64,000 bases of DNA from Paenibacillus soyae. GTDB taxonomy: Bacteria > Bacillota > Bacilli > Paenibacillales > Paenibacillaceae. Under the pieces are notes generated by a model. The model had not been told where the DNA came from and did not search any database. It saw only the letters and a program-made list of their open reading frames with translations. The translations under genes were made by a program, and so were the position numbers. The stretch is from positions 332,270 through 396,269 of the forward strand of contig NZ_JANIPJ010000003.1 of assembly GCF_024623455.1 (NCBI RefSeq), in the 5' to 3' direction. This document shows positions 1-6,888 of this stretch, one piece after another (positions within the stretch are counted from its first letter, which is position 1; every line of letters begins with the position of its first letter).

Positions 1-239
1 TGTCAACCGGGATACGGCAAAAGGAATATCGTTCTGACGGGAAATACGGGTATTCGTTAGAGCAACTGCTGACACCGTTTGAAACAACGTTCCGCTACTG
101 TCATTCTGACTACCGCTCGTTCTATGCTGTTTATGGCAAGGAGGGCGACGAAGCGTCATCCGTCGAAGACAATAGACCGACAACCAATGCCTTGGAAGAG
201 AGAGTACATGAATATCTTCGCTTTATCGACACTCTGTAG
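1..239 (+). CDS. NAD(P)H:quinone oxidoreductase, flavodoxin-like (C-terminal part)
   Basis: The reading frame is open from the window edge to a TAG at 237-239 and gives the last 78 residues of a protein whose start lies outside. The segment YGYSLEQLLTPFETTFRYC followed by a Tyr-Gly dipeptide matches the C-terminal part of the flavodoxin_2 (KefF/MdaB/general stress protein 14) family, FMN or FAD enzymes that reduce quinones with NAD(P)H in the cytoplasm. It converges with the HxlR-type regulator that follows, only 12 bp away. In Bacillus such regulators (YodB) control quinone and azo reductases, so a functional link is plausible but inferred. The catalytic N-terminal half cannot be seen. Confidence 0.7.
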   Translation, partial: STGIRQKEYRSDGKYGYSLEQLLTPFETTFRYCHSDYRSFYAVYGKEGDEASSVEDNRPTTNALEERVHEYLRFIDTL

Positions 240-251
240 GGCATAACCCCT

Positions 252-611
252 TCAGGAGGATGATTCAAGCCTCCTGTTTTTCTCTCCCCACTCACACATC
301 AAATGCAATATAGGAATGACCGATTGCCCAAGTTCCGTTAAGGAATATTCAACTTTCGGGGGAATTTGGGCATAATCCTTGCGCAGAATGAGGCCGTCAG
401 CTTCGAGCTCTTTTAACATAATGCTTAACGTCTTGTAAGGAATGCCGTTAATTCTCCGCAACATTTCATTGGGGCGTAGAACATGGTGTTCGGCCAGACA
501 ATATAGAATGGTCATTTTATACTTGCCGCCAATAACGGACAGCGTATAACCGAATCCGGTGTCTTTCTGATTCACGCCATGCGGAACACAGGTCTCACGA
601 TTAACTTCCAT
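252..611 (-). CDS. HxlR family winged-helix transcriptional regulator (YodB-like)
   Basis: A 119-residue HxlR-family DNA-binding protein. The core runs from about residue 17 (GYTLSVIGGKYKMTILYCL) through the recognition region (RINGIPYKTLSIMLKELEADG) to the beta-wing with PPKVEYSLTELG, the family hallmark. I place the start at ATG 611 because AAAGGAAG lies just upstream; a longer in-frame extension to 761 has no good ribosome-binding site. Cys8 near the N terminus (RETCVPHG) is in the place of the redox-sensing Cys6 of Bacillus YodB, so thiol-based sensing of quinones or electrophiles is likely, though inferred. The neighbouring oxidoreductase and the distant catE/nitroreductase genes at 62-63.6 kb are candidate targets. 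Confidence 0.85.
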   Translation of the reverse strand: MEVNRETCVPHGVNQKDTGFGYTLSVIGGKYKMTILYCLAEHHVLRPNEMLRRINGIPYKTLSIMLKELEADGLILRKDYAQIPPKVEYSLTELGQSVIPILHLMCEWGEKNRRLESSS

Positions 612-651
612 AAAGATTACACTTCCTTTCTTGTGTTTTTTTATAGTAACG

Positions 652-779
652 CCGGCAGCGGGAAATCGCTGCCGGTCTTTAAATAGAGGCTGCATCTCAT
701 GTATGGTACGCTTGATGCTCTTCTTTCCTCGGGCTCGCGCGCCATTTACATTATATACCACGTGAGATCAACTCTCCAA
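652..779 (-). promoter_or_regulatory. Promoter and GC-rich leader hairpin of the HxlR gene
   Basis: On the minus strand a TATAAT -10 box (750-755) lies 18 bp after TTGGAG (774-779). This would start transcription near 743 and leave a leader of about 130 nt. The leader contains a 9-bp hairpin, CCGGCAGCG (652-660) with CGCTGCCGG (667-675), 40 nt before the start codon. It has no T-run on the minus strand, so it is not an obvious terminator in that direction. Confidence 0.45.
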
Positions 780-784
780 AGGAA

Positions 785-820
785 AAGGAACCTTCTCTTC
801 TGAATAAGGTAAGGTTCCTT
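785..820. repeat. 10-bp inverted repeat, terminator-like
   Basis: AAGGAACCTT (785-794) pairs exactly with AAGGTTCCTT (811-820) across a 16-nt loop. On the minus strand the stem is followed by TTCCTTT. No gene clearly ends here, so it may be a remnant terminator or a regulatory dyad in the divergent region between the HxlR gene and the CBO0543-family gene. Confidence 0.4.
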
Positions 821-926
821 TGCTTCGCGTCTCGTATCTAGTGCGTGATAAACAGCACGTCAAGTTGGTTAAGAAAAGGATGATCTGTGCAGACTATTCA
901 AAAATTACCTGAGGAGCGCGCACATA

Positions 927-1550
927 ATGAGTTTGGACGAAGGCTTAGAGAAAGTAAGCGAGGCGAATGAACAAATCGTCGAGGCAAACGGAATTGTCGC
1001 CGATGTTATTATGAACGCTTTCTTATTTACATGGCAATGGTGGTTGGGGGTCGCTTTAATCGTGGTTCCATGGTTTATTTGGTTTGTTATTCGAGACAGA
1101 CAAAGTACCGGTCGCCTGTTGTCTGCAGGATTGTTCGTCATGATTTTCTCCGCCGTTTTGGATACGATAGGAATCGAATCCGGCTTATGGTCATACCCAA
1201 TCAAAGTAATCCCGTCTCCAACCTTAAGCTTCTCCTTTCGACTTTCCGTCTTGCCTGTCCTTGCAATGTTATTCATACAAATTAAGCCGCACTTGAATCC
1301 ATTCGTCAAAGCGGTCGTCTACGGCATTATTGCCGCTTATGTTGGCCTGCCGTTGCTCACGCTTATTGATATGTATAAGAAGATCAACTGGGCGTACACG
1401 TATTCTTTCCTGATCTTGACCGGAATGTATTTAGCGGCATATGGGCTTTACAATTTGAACAGCTTTGAGAGAGTTCGCTCCGGCCCGGCGAAGGTCCGAA
1501 CGAACCCGGTGGAATTCGGTTTCTTCCGAAACAAACAAAAAGCAAGGTGA
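927..1550 (+). CDS. CBO0543 family multi-pass membrane protein
   Basis: A 207-residue integral membrane protein with a GAGGAG ribosome-binding site nine bases before ATG. A short amphipathic N terminus (residues 1-30, rich in Glu and Val) precedes about five hydrophobic segments (about 33-57, 63-85, 100-117, 124-145 and 150-175) and a basic, soluble C-terminal tail. The pattern WWLGVALIVVPWFIWF followed by an Asp-x-x-Gly ... LWSYP stretch is typical of the CBO0543 family of small Firmicute membrane proteins of unknown function. A hairpin terminator follows. Nothing in the context shows a role. Confidence 0.7.
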   Translation: MSLDEGLEKVSEANEQIVEANGIVADVIMNAFLFTWQWWLGVALIVVPWFIWFVIRDRQSTGRLLSAGLFVMIFSAVLDTIGIESGLWSYPIKVIPSPTLSFSFRLSVLPVLAMLFIQIKPHLNPFVKAVVYGIIAAYVGLPLLTLIDMYKKINWAYTYSFLILTGMYLAAYGLYNLNSFERVRSGPAKVRTNPVEFGFFRNKQKAR

Positions 1551-1556
1551 CATCCC

Positions 1557-1585
1557 AAGGCGAGGCCCCACCAGGTCCTCGCCTT
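1557..1585 (+). terminator. Hairpin terminator after the CBO0543-family gene
   Basis: AAGGCGAGG (1557-1565) pairs with CCTCGCCTT (1577-1585), seven bases after the stop codon of the preceding gene. The following sequence is only modestly T-rich. Confidence 0.5.
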
Positions 1586-1650
1586 CTCATGCATACCGCC
1601 CTTAAAACAATGGAAATGAAGCAGCTGCCGCGAATCATTTAACTTGTGGT

Positions 1651-1680
1651 TTGCCCGCCGAGCATATGGTACACTATTAT
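1651..1680 (+). promoter_or_regulatory. Candidate promoter cut off from lspA by the IS insertion
   Basis: TTGCCC (1651-1656) and TATTAT (1675-1680) are separated by 18 bp and point toward lspA. The inferred IS boundary begins about four bases after the -10 box, so the transcription start would lie at the insertion junction. If the element is removed on paper, the promoter sits about 55 bp before the lspA GTG. That this was the original lspA promoter is inferred. Confidence 0.35.
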
Positions 1681-1683
1681 GGA

Positions 1684-1850
1684 TTGAACACTCCCGCCAC
1701 CTAAGAGGTGGAGGATTCTTGGGTCGTTGCTCCTAATGGGGCAAAACTGTAGCGATATTTCCTTTCGAAACATCGTACACCAAGCGATCCCTGTGGTTCC
1801 CACAGTTCCTATTTCCTTCATTACAAGGCCATGGCTTTTATGTTTTGTGC
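1684..1850 (-). ncRNA. Putative omega RNA (reRNA) of the TnpB element
   Basis: TnpB proteins use an RNA derived from the 3' end of tnpB and the element's right end; the guide is the host sequence just outside. Here the region from the tnpB stop (1821) to the right end carries the terminal hairpin at 1697-1711. The predicted guide therefore starts near 1683 on the minus strand and reads CCATAATAGTGTACCATATG. The exact 5' end of the RNA cannot be read from sequence. Confidence 0.45.
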
Positions 1851-2909
1851 CGCATTCCTGTCTCGGTCATGCACCGTTTGGCAGAAGGAACACTTCCATA
1901 CCCGAATACTCAAATCCTTCACCTCTACATGTTTGTTCCCACAGACGTGACAGGTTTGACTCGTTGGCGCAAAAGCCGCTGTCTCCTTGATCGTTCGGCC
2001 ATACCACCTGGCCTTGTAATGCAGTTGCCGACTCATCTCGCCCCAAGAAGCATCTGCTATGTGTTTGGCGAGGTGTCGGTTCTTCATCATACTAGCAATA
2101 CGTAAGTCCTCGAGACAGATCGTTTGGTTTTCACGGATCCATTTCGTGGTCTGTTTATGTATCACGTCTAATCGGCTATTTCGAATTATTTCATGGATGA
2201 GGGCTACTTTTCTTTTCGCTTTGGACCAGTTGCTTCCGCCCCGTTTTCTTCTCGAAAGAATGCGTTGCCACTTCGCGAGCAGCCGTTCATATCGCATCGT
2301 ATATCTTGGATTATCCATGGTGGGCCCTTCCGAAGGGACAGCTAGCTGCTTGATGCCCACGTCAATGCCAAGCATGCCATCCGTCAAGGGAAGCGGCTGG
2401 ATGTCCACCTCGCATACCAACGCTACAAACCATTTGCCGCTTGGGGCAAGCCGTACAGTAACCGATAGAATCCGGCCTTCGATCTCTCTTGATTTCGCAT
2501 AGCGCACCCATCCTAGCTTGGGAAGCTGCAAGTAATCTCCCTTCACGGCAATGTTTCCGTTCGTATACCGTGTCGTATAGCTTTGTACGGTGTGCTTGCG
2601 GCTTTTGAAGCGAGGCGGATCATTCTGTTTCTTGAAGAAGCGTTGAAATCCGTCCGCCAAGTTCCGCACAGCCGACTGCAGTGCAATGCTATCCACTTCT
2701 TTCAGCCAAGGCCACTCGCGCTTCATCAAAGGAAGCTGCGATGCACAGGTGTTATAAGACAAACCCTTGCCCGTAGCCTGATAGGTCTGATTCCATTTTG
2801 CTAGGAGATGGTTGAACACAAAGCGGCTGCAACCCAATGTTTTGCGCATCTGCATGATTTGTTCTTGACTCGGATAGATGCGAAATTTGAATGCTTTATG
2901 ATGGAGCAT
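1821..2909 (-). CDS. tnpB: RNA-guided endonuclease TnpB (IS200/IS605 family)
   Basis: A 362-residue TnpB counted from the ATG at 2909 (MLHHKAFKFRIYPSQEQ), the usual N terminus of the family; a 17-residue in-frame extension from TTG 2960 has no ribosome-binding site. All RuvC parts are present: Asp183 in LGIDVGI, Glu267 in CLEDL, and Asp350 in HDRDRNAAQNI. Four cysteines (CHVC ... CSFC, about residues 320-343) form the zinc ribbon. The protein therefore looks intact and able to cut DNA with an omega RNA. TnpB is known to promote retention of these elements by cutting the donor site after excision. There is no tnpA next to it. It lies antisense to lspA transcription. Confidence 0.9.
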   Translation of the reverse strand: MLHHKAFKFRIYPSQEQIMQMRKTLGCSRFVFNHLLAKWNQTYQATGKGLSYNTCASQLPLMKREWPWLKEVDSIALQSAVRNLADGFQRFFKKQNDPPRFKSRKHTVQSYTTRYTNGNIAVKGDYLQLPKLGWVRYAKSREIEGRILSVTVRLAPSGKWFVALVCEVDIQPLPLTDGMLGIDVGIKQLAVPSEGPTMDNPRYTMRYERLLAKWQRILSRRKRGGSNWSKAKRKVALIHEIIRNSRLDVIHKQTTKWIRENQTICLEDLRIASMMKNRHLAKHIADASWGEMSRQLHYKARWYGRTIKETAAFAPTSQTCHVCGNKHVEVKDLSIRVWKCSFCQTVHDRDRNAAQNIKAMAL

Positions 2910-3130
2910 CGTCTGATTCATCACCTCGCTACAAAAGAGATGGATGTTAACTCGCTTCAATTATAGCACATACGTTCGCCTTTATTCACTAACAAAATTC
3001 CCGATTCATCCCCTGCCTACACTCTCACTTCGTGAGCAAGGTAGCTTAGAGGCAGGGGTATTCTCGGTGTTTTTGATAAATTTGCAGATTATGGTTGATC
3101 GTCCATGTTGAATGTATCGGGGGAAACGTA

Positions 3131-3631
3131 GTGAGATACTATTATTTCTGGGTTGCACTTGTCTTGCTTTTGTTGGACCAGATTACGAAGAAGATCGTCT
3201 CTGGCGGCATGGAGGTAGGCGATCAAATTTCAGTGATCGGCGAGTTTTTCAAAATTCAGCTGTACAAGAACAACGGAGCGGCATTCAGCATGCTGCCCAA
3301 CCAGCGGTTGTTCTTCATTATCGTTACGACCGCTGTCGTAATCGGCATCATATGGTACATCCTGAGGAATCGAAATACGGGCCGAGCACTGCAAATGGTA
3401 GCGCTCGGATCGATCCTCGGCGGCGCGATTGGAAACCTCGTTGATCGAGCTCTGTACGGGGAGGTCGTCGACTTTTTCAAACTGACGTTCGGTAACTATA
3501 TCTTCCCGATCTTCAACATTGCCGACATCGGAATCTCGATCGGCGCTATCCTCATTCTGCTCGATATGATTCTGGAAGAGAGAAATCAAGGAGCCAAAGC
3601 TCCAGGGAACGGAGACATGCAGTTAAACTGA
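3131..3631 (+). CDS. lspA: Lipoprotein signal peptidase II (LspA)
   Basis: A 166-residue aspartic membrane protease that removes signal peptides from prolipoproteins. It has four hydrophobic segments and the conserved blocks KNNGAAFS (about 46-53), GGAIGNLVDRALYGEVVDFF with catalytic Asp105, and FNIADIGI with catalytic Asp132. I use GTG 3131 because GGGGGAAAC precedes it; the ATG at 3095 has no ribosome-binding site. Natural clients in this window include the binding-protein lipoproteins at 17.4, 37.8 and 42.3 kb. Its promoter region has been disturbed by the TnpB element. It has no rluD-like partner beside it, which is unusual for lspA in Firmicutes. Confidence 0.92.
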   Translation: MRYYYFWVALVLLLLDQITKKIVSGGMEVGDQISVIGEFFKIQLYKNNGAAFSMLPNQRLFFIIVTTAVVIGIIWYILRNRNTGRALQMVALGSILGGAIGNLVDRALYGEVVDFFKLTFGNYIFPIFNIADIGISIGAILILLDMILEERNQGAKAPGNGDMQLN

Positions 3632-3675
3632 CTTTCGGATGACACTGCTCGACTGACTAAAGGAGTCCCCACTCA

Positions 3676-4296
3676 ATGAATATTTTAATTTTAGGTGCAA
3701 CTGGACGAGTCGGACATCACATTATTACTTATGCTCTTCATGATCGGCATCATGTTACTGTATTGGTGCGGACTCCAGAGAAGATTCAAATCAATGACGG
3801 CAATTTATCCGTTATTCAAGGGAATGTTTTAAACAAAGGGGATATCGCGCGTGTCATGCAAGGGATTGATGTCGTGATTAGCGCACTAAATACGGACGGC
3901 ACAACCACTTTATCGGAAAGCATGCCTTTCATTATGGAGGCAATGGAAAATGAAGGAGTAAAACGGATAATAACGGTAGGAACGGCGGGTATTCTTCAGA
4001 GCAGAACCACGCCGAATGTACTGCGTTATCAATCCAGCGAATCCAAGCGGAAGTCGACTCATGCCGCAAGAGAACACCATATCGTCTACGAAATGCTTCA
4101 ACAATCCACCCTCGACTGGACGATTGTCTGCCCTACGTACTTGCCCGATGGAGAAAAAGTAGGCAAATACCGAATAGAAAAGGACTATTTGCCCGAGGAT
4201 GGGGTTGAAATATCCGTTCCGGACACAGCAGAATTCGCATTTAGGCAGATATTCGCTAACGATTATGTAAGAGCACGTGTAGGTATCGCTTACTAA
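3676..4296 (+). CDS. NAD(P)-binding SDR/NmrA-like oxidoreductase
   Basis: A 206-residue atypical short-chain dehydrogenase with a strong AAAGGAG ribosome-binding site. It opens with the nucleotide-binding motif GATGRVG (residues 8-14) after a beta strand, and continues with a typical Rossmann pattern (DVVISALNTDG, then RIITVGTAG). The YxxxK active site of classical SDRs is not evident, and the C-terminal WTIVCPTYLPDG block matches the NmrA/YwnB-like group that binds NAD(P)H and often acts as a redox sensor or reductase. The substrate is unknown. It follows lspA by 44 bp and may be cotranscribed with it. Confidence 0.8.
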   Translation: MNILILGATGRVGHHIITYALHDRHHVTVLVRTPEKIQINDGNLSVIQGNVLNKGDIARVMQGIDVVISALNTDGTTTLSESMPFIMEAMENEGVKRIITVGTAGILQSRTTPNVLRYQSSESKRKSTHAAREHHIVYEMLQQSTLDWTIVCPTYLPDGEKVGKYRIEKDYLPEDGVEISVPDTAEFAFRQIFANDYVRARVGIAY

Positions 4297-4330
4297 ACTA
4301 ACGATCTTCCACCGAGAGTCCTTCTAGTTA

Positions 4331-4372
4331 ACGAGGCTACCGATTTTCCGGCAGCCTCGTCGTGGTTGTTTA
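4331..4372 (+). terminator. Rho-independent terminator
   Basis: ACGAGGCT (4331-4338) pairs with AGCCTCGT (4353-4360), with an inner CCG/CGG pair and a TTTT loop; a T-rich stretch (GGTTGTTT) follows. It ends the lspA/SDR transcript. Confidence 0.65.
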
Positions 4373-4499
4373 ATGGAACTAACGTTACCATTCATCGGTA
4401 ATCCTAATCGTTACTGTTCACCATGGACCTACAGGATAGATCGCCAAGAGCAGTCTGCTCCGTACTCAGGTCCCCCGGCTAAGATTTATTTCATGAGAA

Positions 4500-5402
4500 T
4501 CATATAGAATAAATGCCGTTTTCAATCCTCTGTACGCAGTATTCCGCAAATTTGTAATAATCAAAATCATTGGCAGGTTCATCTTTGGTTAGCCCACTAT
4601 AAAACATGCCCCAGGCCACTTCGCGAACCATGGATACAAATTTCATGTCTTGGAAAATATGAAAGGCATCCTCCTCCAAACGACCGAAGTACATGGTAAG
4701 CCATTCACGTTCCTCCGCTTCATTGAACCGGTTCGAAAACGGGATGAGCGTCAATTCGAAAAAAATATCGCCTATTCCGGACAATTCCCAATCAATTATC
4801 TGCAACTGGTCGCCGGTAAAAATCATATTGCATAAGAACGAATCGTTGTGACAGAACTTGTTGTTGTACGTTTTATCATCACTTCGCTTATATGCGATTT
4901 TCTCGACACGACCTAGAATTTGTTTTAGCTCTTGAGGTTGCTTAACCTTGAATAGATCCGCTCCCTTTAAATAACCAAAAATCAAATCGTAAGGCGTGCA
5001 GGTTCGCTGAGCGATATCCATGCGGTGGATGCTTTTAAGCCGATCCATAATCATGGTTCTTATCGTCTTGGTTTGCAGATCGTCCTTCTCCAGCATTCGC
5101 CCTTCACTATACGTCGTGACAAAAAATCGTTTCGGGTCATCCGCATAGATAACCTCGGGTGCAATGCCCATTTGACTCGCCTTCCGCATGACCTCAACCT
5201 CGGATTGACGAGTAAGGTTCAAATACTCGTTTTGCTTGCTGTTTAACCGCAGAACATACGAGCGTGGCTCCGTGATCACCTTGAACGTTTGGTTGCTAAA
5301 CCCGCCGCTAAGAGCCTCATATTGAGTAAACTTTCGGTTTAGCTCCGGAACGAGACCAATAATCTCCTCAATCTTCATGTCTTTGAGTTTCCAATCGGAC
5401 AT
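4500..5402 (-). CDS. Choline/ethanolamine-kinase-like phosphotransferase (APH family)
   Basis: A protein-kinase-fold small-molecule kinase of about 300 residues. The catalytic loop reads FCHNDSFLCNMIF (Brenner-type HxD...N) and the metal-binding motif reads IIDWELSG, close to LicA-type choline kinases and the aminoglycoside phosphotransferase superfamily. The N terminus has LSGGFSNQTFKV, the nucleotide-binding turn. The start is uncertain: ATG 5402 has AAGGAAG 13 bp upstream, and ATG 5378, which overlaps the preceding stop by 11 nt, fits the family N terminus (MKIEEIIG) equally well. It is the last gene of the fructan locus and overlaps the GH32-like gene, suggesting translational coupling. 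Substrate unknown; phosphorylation of a sugar-linked alcohol is only a guess. Confidence 0.75.
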   Translation of the reverse strand: MSDWKLKDMKIEEIIGLVPELNRKFTQYEALSGGFSNQTFKVITEPRSYVLRLNSKQNEYLNLTRQSEVEVMRKASQMGIAPEVIYADDPKRFFVTTYSEGRMLEKDDLQTKTIRTMIMDRLKSIHRMDIAQRTCTPYDLIFGYLKGADLFKVKQPQELKQILGRVEKIAYKRSDDKTYNNKFCHNDSFLCNMIFTGDQLQIIDWELSGIGDIFFELTLIPFSNRFNEAEEREWLTMYFGRLEEDAFHIFQDMKFVSMVREVAWGMFYSGLTKDEPANDFDYYKFAEYCVQRIENGIYSI

Positions 5403-6804
5403 GCTTGAAACAAGCGCTTCCTTGACTAACAAATAAACTGAACTTGCCTCGTTCTATATCATACATTCTGGCACTCATTGCGACTTCCCCATTAAAATAG
5501 ACTTCACAGATCGATCCGTCGATGAAGATTATTACCTTATATTCGTGCTCTGGTTGTAGCTCGATTGGGCGTTCCAACTCCACTTCGTAAGGAAATGTCT
5601 TGCCGCCTTCCTCGCTTTGCATGATTGGCCCTCGAAACGTCATCCGTTTGCGCTGCGGCTCCAAAGTTACATAATAAGCGGCATCCAGTCCTATACCCGC
5701 ACGCAGCATTACGCCTATTCCTTGCGTATGCTCCGAGAAGCGGATATCCGCTGATAGTTTGCATCGATCGGGCAGCTCTTCCGCGCTCAAGCTCGCCGCA
5801 AAGGCATATGGAGAATCGCATTCATACTCGTCCGAGACCGTATTCGTCCATTCACCCGTGATCGCATGCAGATGAAGGGGCTGCTCGACCGTGAATGCTT
5901 GATTCACGGCATCAGGGACCTTCACTGCTAGTGTGCCATCCGGACGCTGGAAAATCTCATGAACGATAAGATTGCCGCCCCAATCCCAAGTATGATAGTC
6001 TTTACCTGCGTATTTTGGAGGATTCCATCCGAACAAGTTTTCGTTTTTCGTTGGGTTCCAGCCGAATAGATAACGGTTCTGCCCATCCGATACCGACTTC
6101 GCCGCATAGAATGCCCTGCCGTCGAACGTATCCACCTTTGGGGTGATCCATGGGCCATCTAAGGAGCGGCTCATGCGATAGAAGGTTCCAAATCGGTCCG
6201 TGTAGTTGGAGTAAATCAAATACCACCAGTCACCCAGCCGGAACATATCCGGACATTCGTGAGCCCCGACATGAAGGTTAGGCGCATACAGCGGTTGACG
6301 ATATGCCCACTTCCTCAAGTCCTGCGAAGTGAGTAAGGCTACGCACCCCTTGCGACTGGAAGGGCCCTTTGCCATCGCGGCAAGGAGCATCCAATATTGC
6401 CCCTCCTCCTGGTTCCAGAACACGAATGGATCCCTCCAGTCGGAAAGCTCGTATATCTGATCATCGGCGGAGAAGGTATCTTCCGGTATCGGAGTCCAGT
6501 TCATAAGATCCGCTCCGGTCGCATGACAGACCAACTGCTTGCCTTCCGGAAATATACAATAGAACAAATGATAGATATCACCGACCTTCAAAACATGCCC
6601 GGTGCCCCCATGAATGTCTATTGCTCCATATTCCCGATACTCGCGGAAGTCATTCGTTCCGATCAGATGCCAACCATGCGGCAGACCTTCCCGAGCATTC
6701 CCTCTCCAGCCATGCAGATAGAACAGCTTAAACTCCCCGTCCTCATAATAGGGAATCACATCGCCGACCCAGGCATTCTTAGGACGATAGAAAAACGGTT
6801 TCAT
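5368..6804 (-). CDS. Divergent GH32-family glycoside hydrolase (putative beta-fructosidase)
   Basis: A 478-residue cytoplasmic protein; ATG 6804 has CAGGAGG eight bases upstream. It has the five-bladed propeller signatures of GH32 in degenerate form: KNAWVGDVIPYY replaces the WMNDPNG nucleophile motif (Asp15 aligned with the nucleophile), WRDPFVF carries the RDP triad (124-126), and HECPDMF gives the acid/base Glu183. A C-terminal beta-sandwich from about residue 330 ends with IDGSICEVYFNG, the GH32 C-domain pattern. There is no signal peptide. Placed after the surface enzyme, it would act on an imported fructose-containing product. Retention of Asp, Asp and Glu suggests it is active; the loss of the neighbouring N, P and G residues suggests an altered substrate pocket. 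Confidence 0.75.
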   Translation of the reverse strand: MKPFFYRPKNAWVGDVIPYYEDGEFKLFYLHGWRGNAREGLPHGWHLIGTNDFREYREYGAIDIHGGTGHVLKVGDIYHLFYCIFPEGKQLVCHATGADLMNWTPIPEDTFSADDQIYELSDWRDPFVFWNQEEGQYWMLLAAMAKGPSSRKGCVALLTSQDLRKWAYRQPLYAPNLHVGAHECPDMFRLGDWWYLIYSNYTDRFGTFYRMSRSLDGPWITPKVDTFDGRAFYAAKSVSDGQNRYLFGWNPTKNENLFGWNPPKYAGKDYHTWDWGGNLIVHEIFQRPDGTLAVKVPDAVNQAFTVEQPLHLHAITGEWTNTVSDEYECDSPYAFAASLSAEELPDRCKLSADIRFSEHTQGIGVMLRAGIGLDAAYYVTLEPQRKRMTFRGPIMQSEEGGKTFPYEVELERPIELQPEHEYKVIIFIDGSICEVYFNGEVAMSARMYDIERGKFSLFVSQGSACFKHVRLETQRHED

Positions 6805-6888
6805 CAACAGCAGCCTCCTGCCTATTTTCATTTGAATGAAAGCCCAAGGCGTTGACAACAGACACGGCCTTGGGCTTCATTAGAAACA

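Larger units (their letters stand above)
1684..3075 (-). mobile_element. IS200/IS605-type solo tnpB element (IS1341-like)
   Basis: This 1.4-kb element holds tnpB but no tnpA. The end after tnpB has the family's small hairpin CCACCT (1697-1702)/AGGTGG (1706-1711), followed on the minus strand by TTCAA. The other end has a larger hairpin, CCCCTGCCT (3010-3018)/AGGCAGGGG (3050-3058), enclosing CTCAC-TTC-GTGAG. Immediately outside it the minus strand reads TTTAT (3076-3080), which suits a target-adjacent motif. Boundaries are inferred from these marks to within a few bases. As usual for this family there is no target duplication. Movement would need a TnpA supplied elsewhere. Confidence 0.75.

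Noticed and set aside
905..1309. 134-residue minus-strand frame
   Set aside because: It lies fully opposite the CBO0543-family membrane gene, which has a good ribosome-binding site and a recognisable protein pattern.
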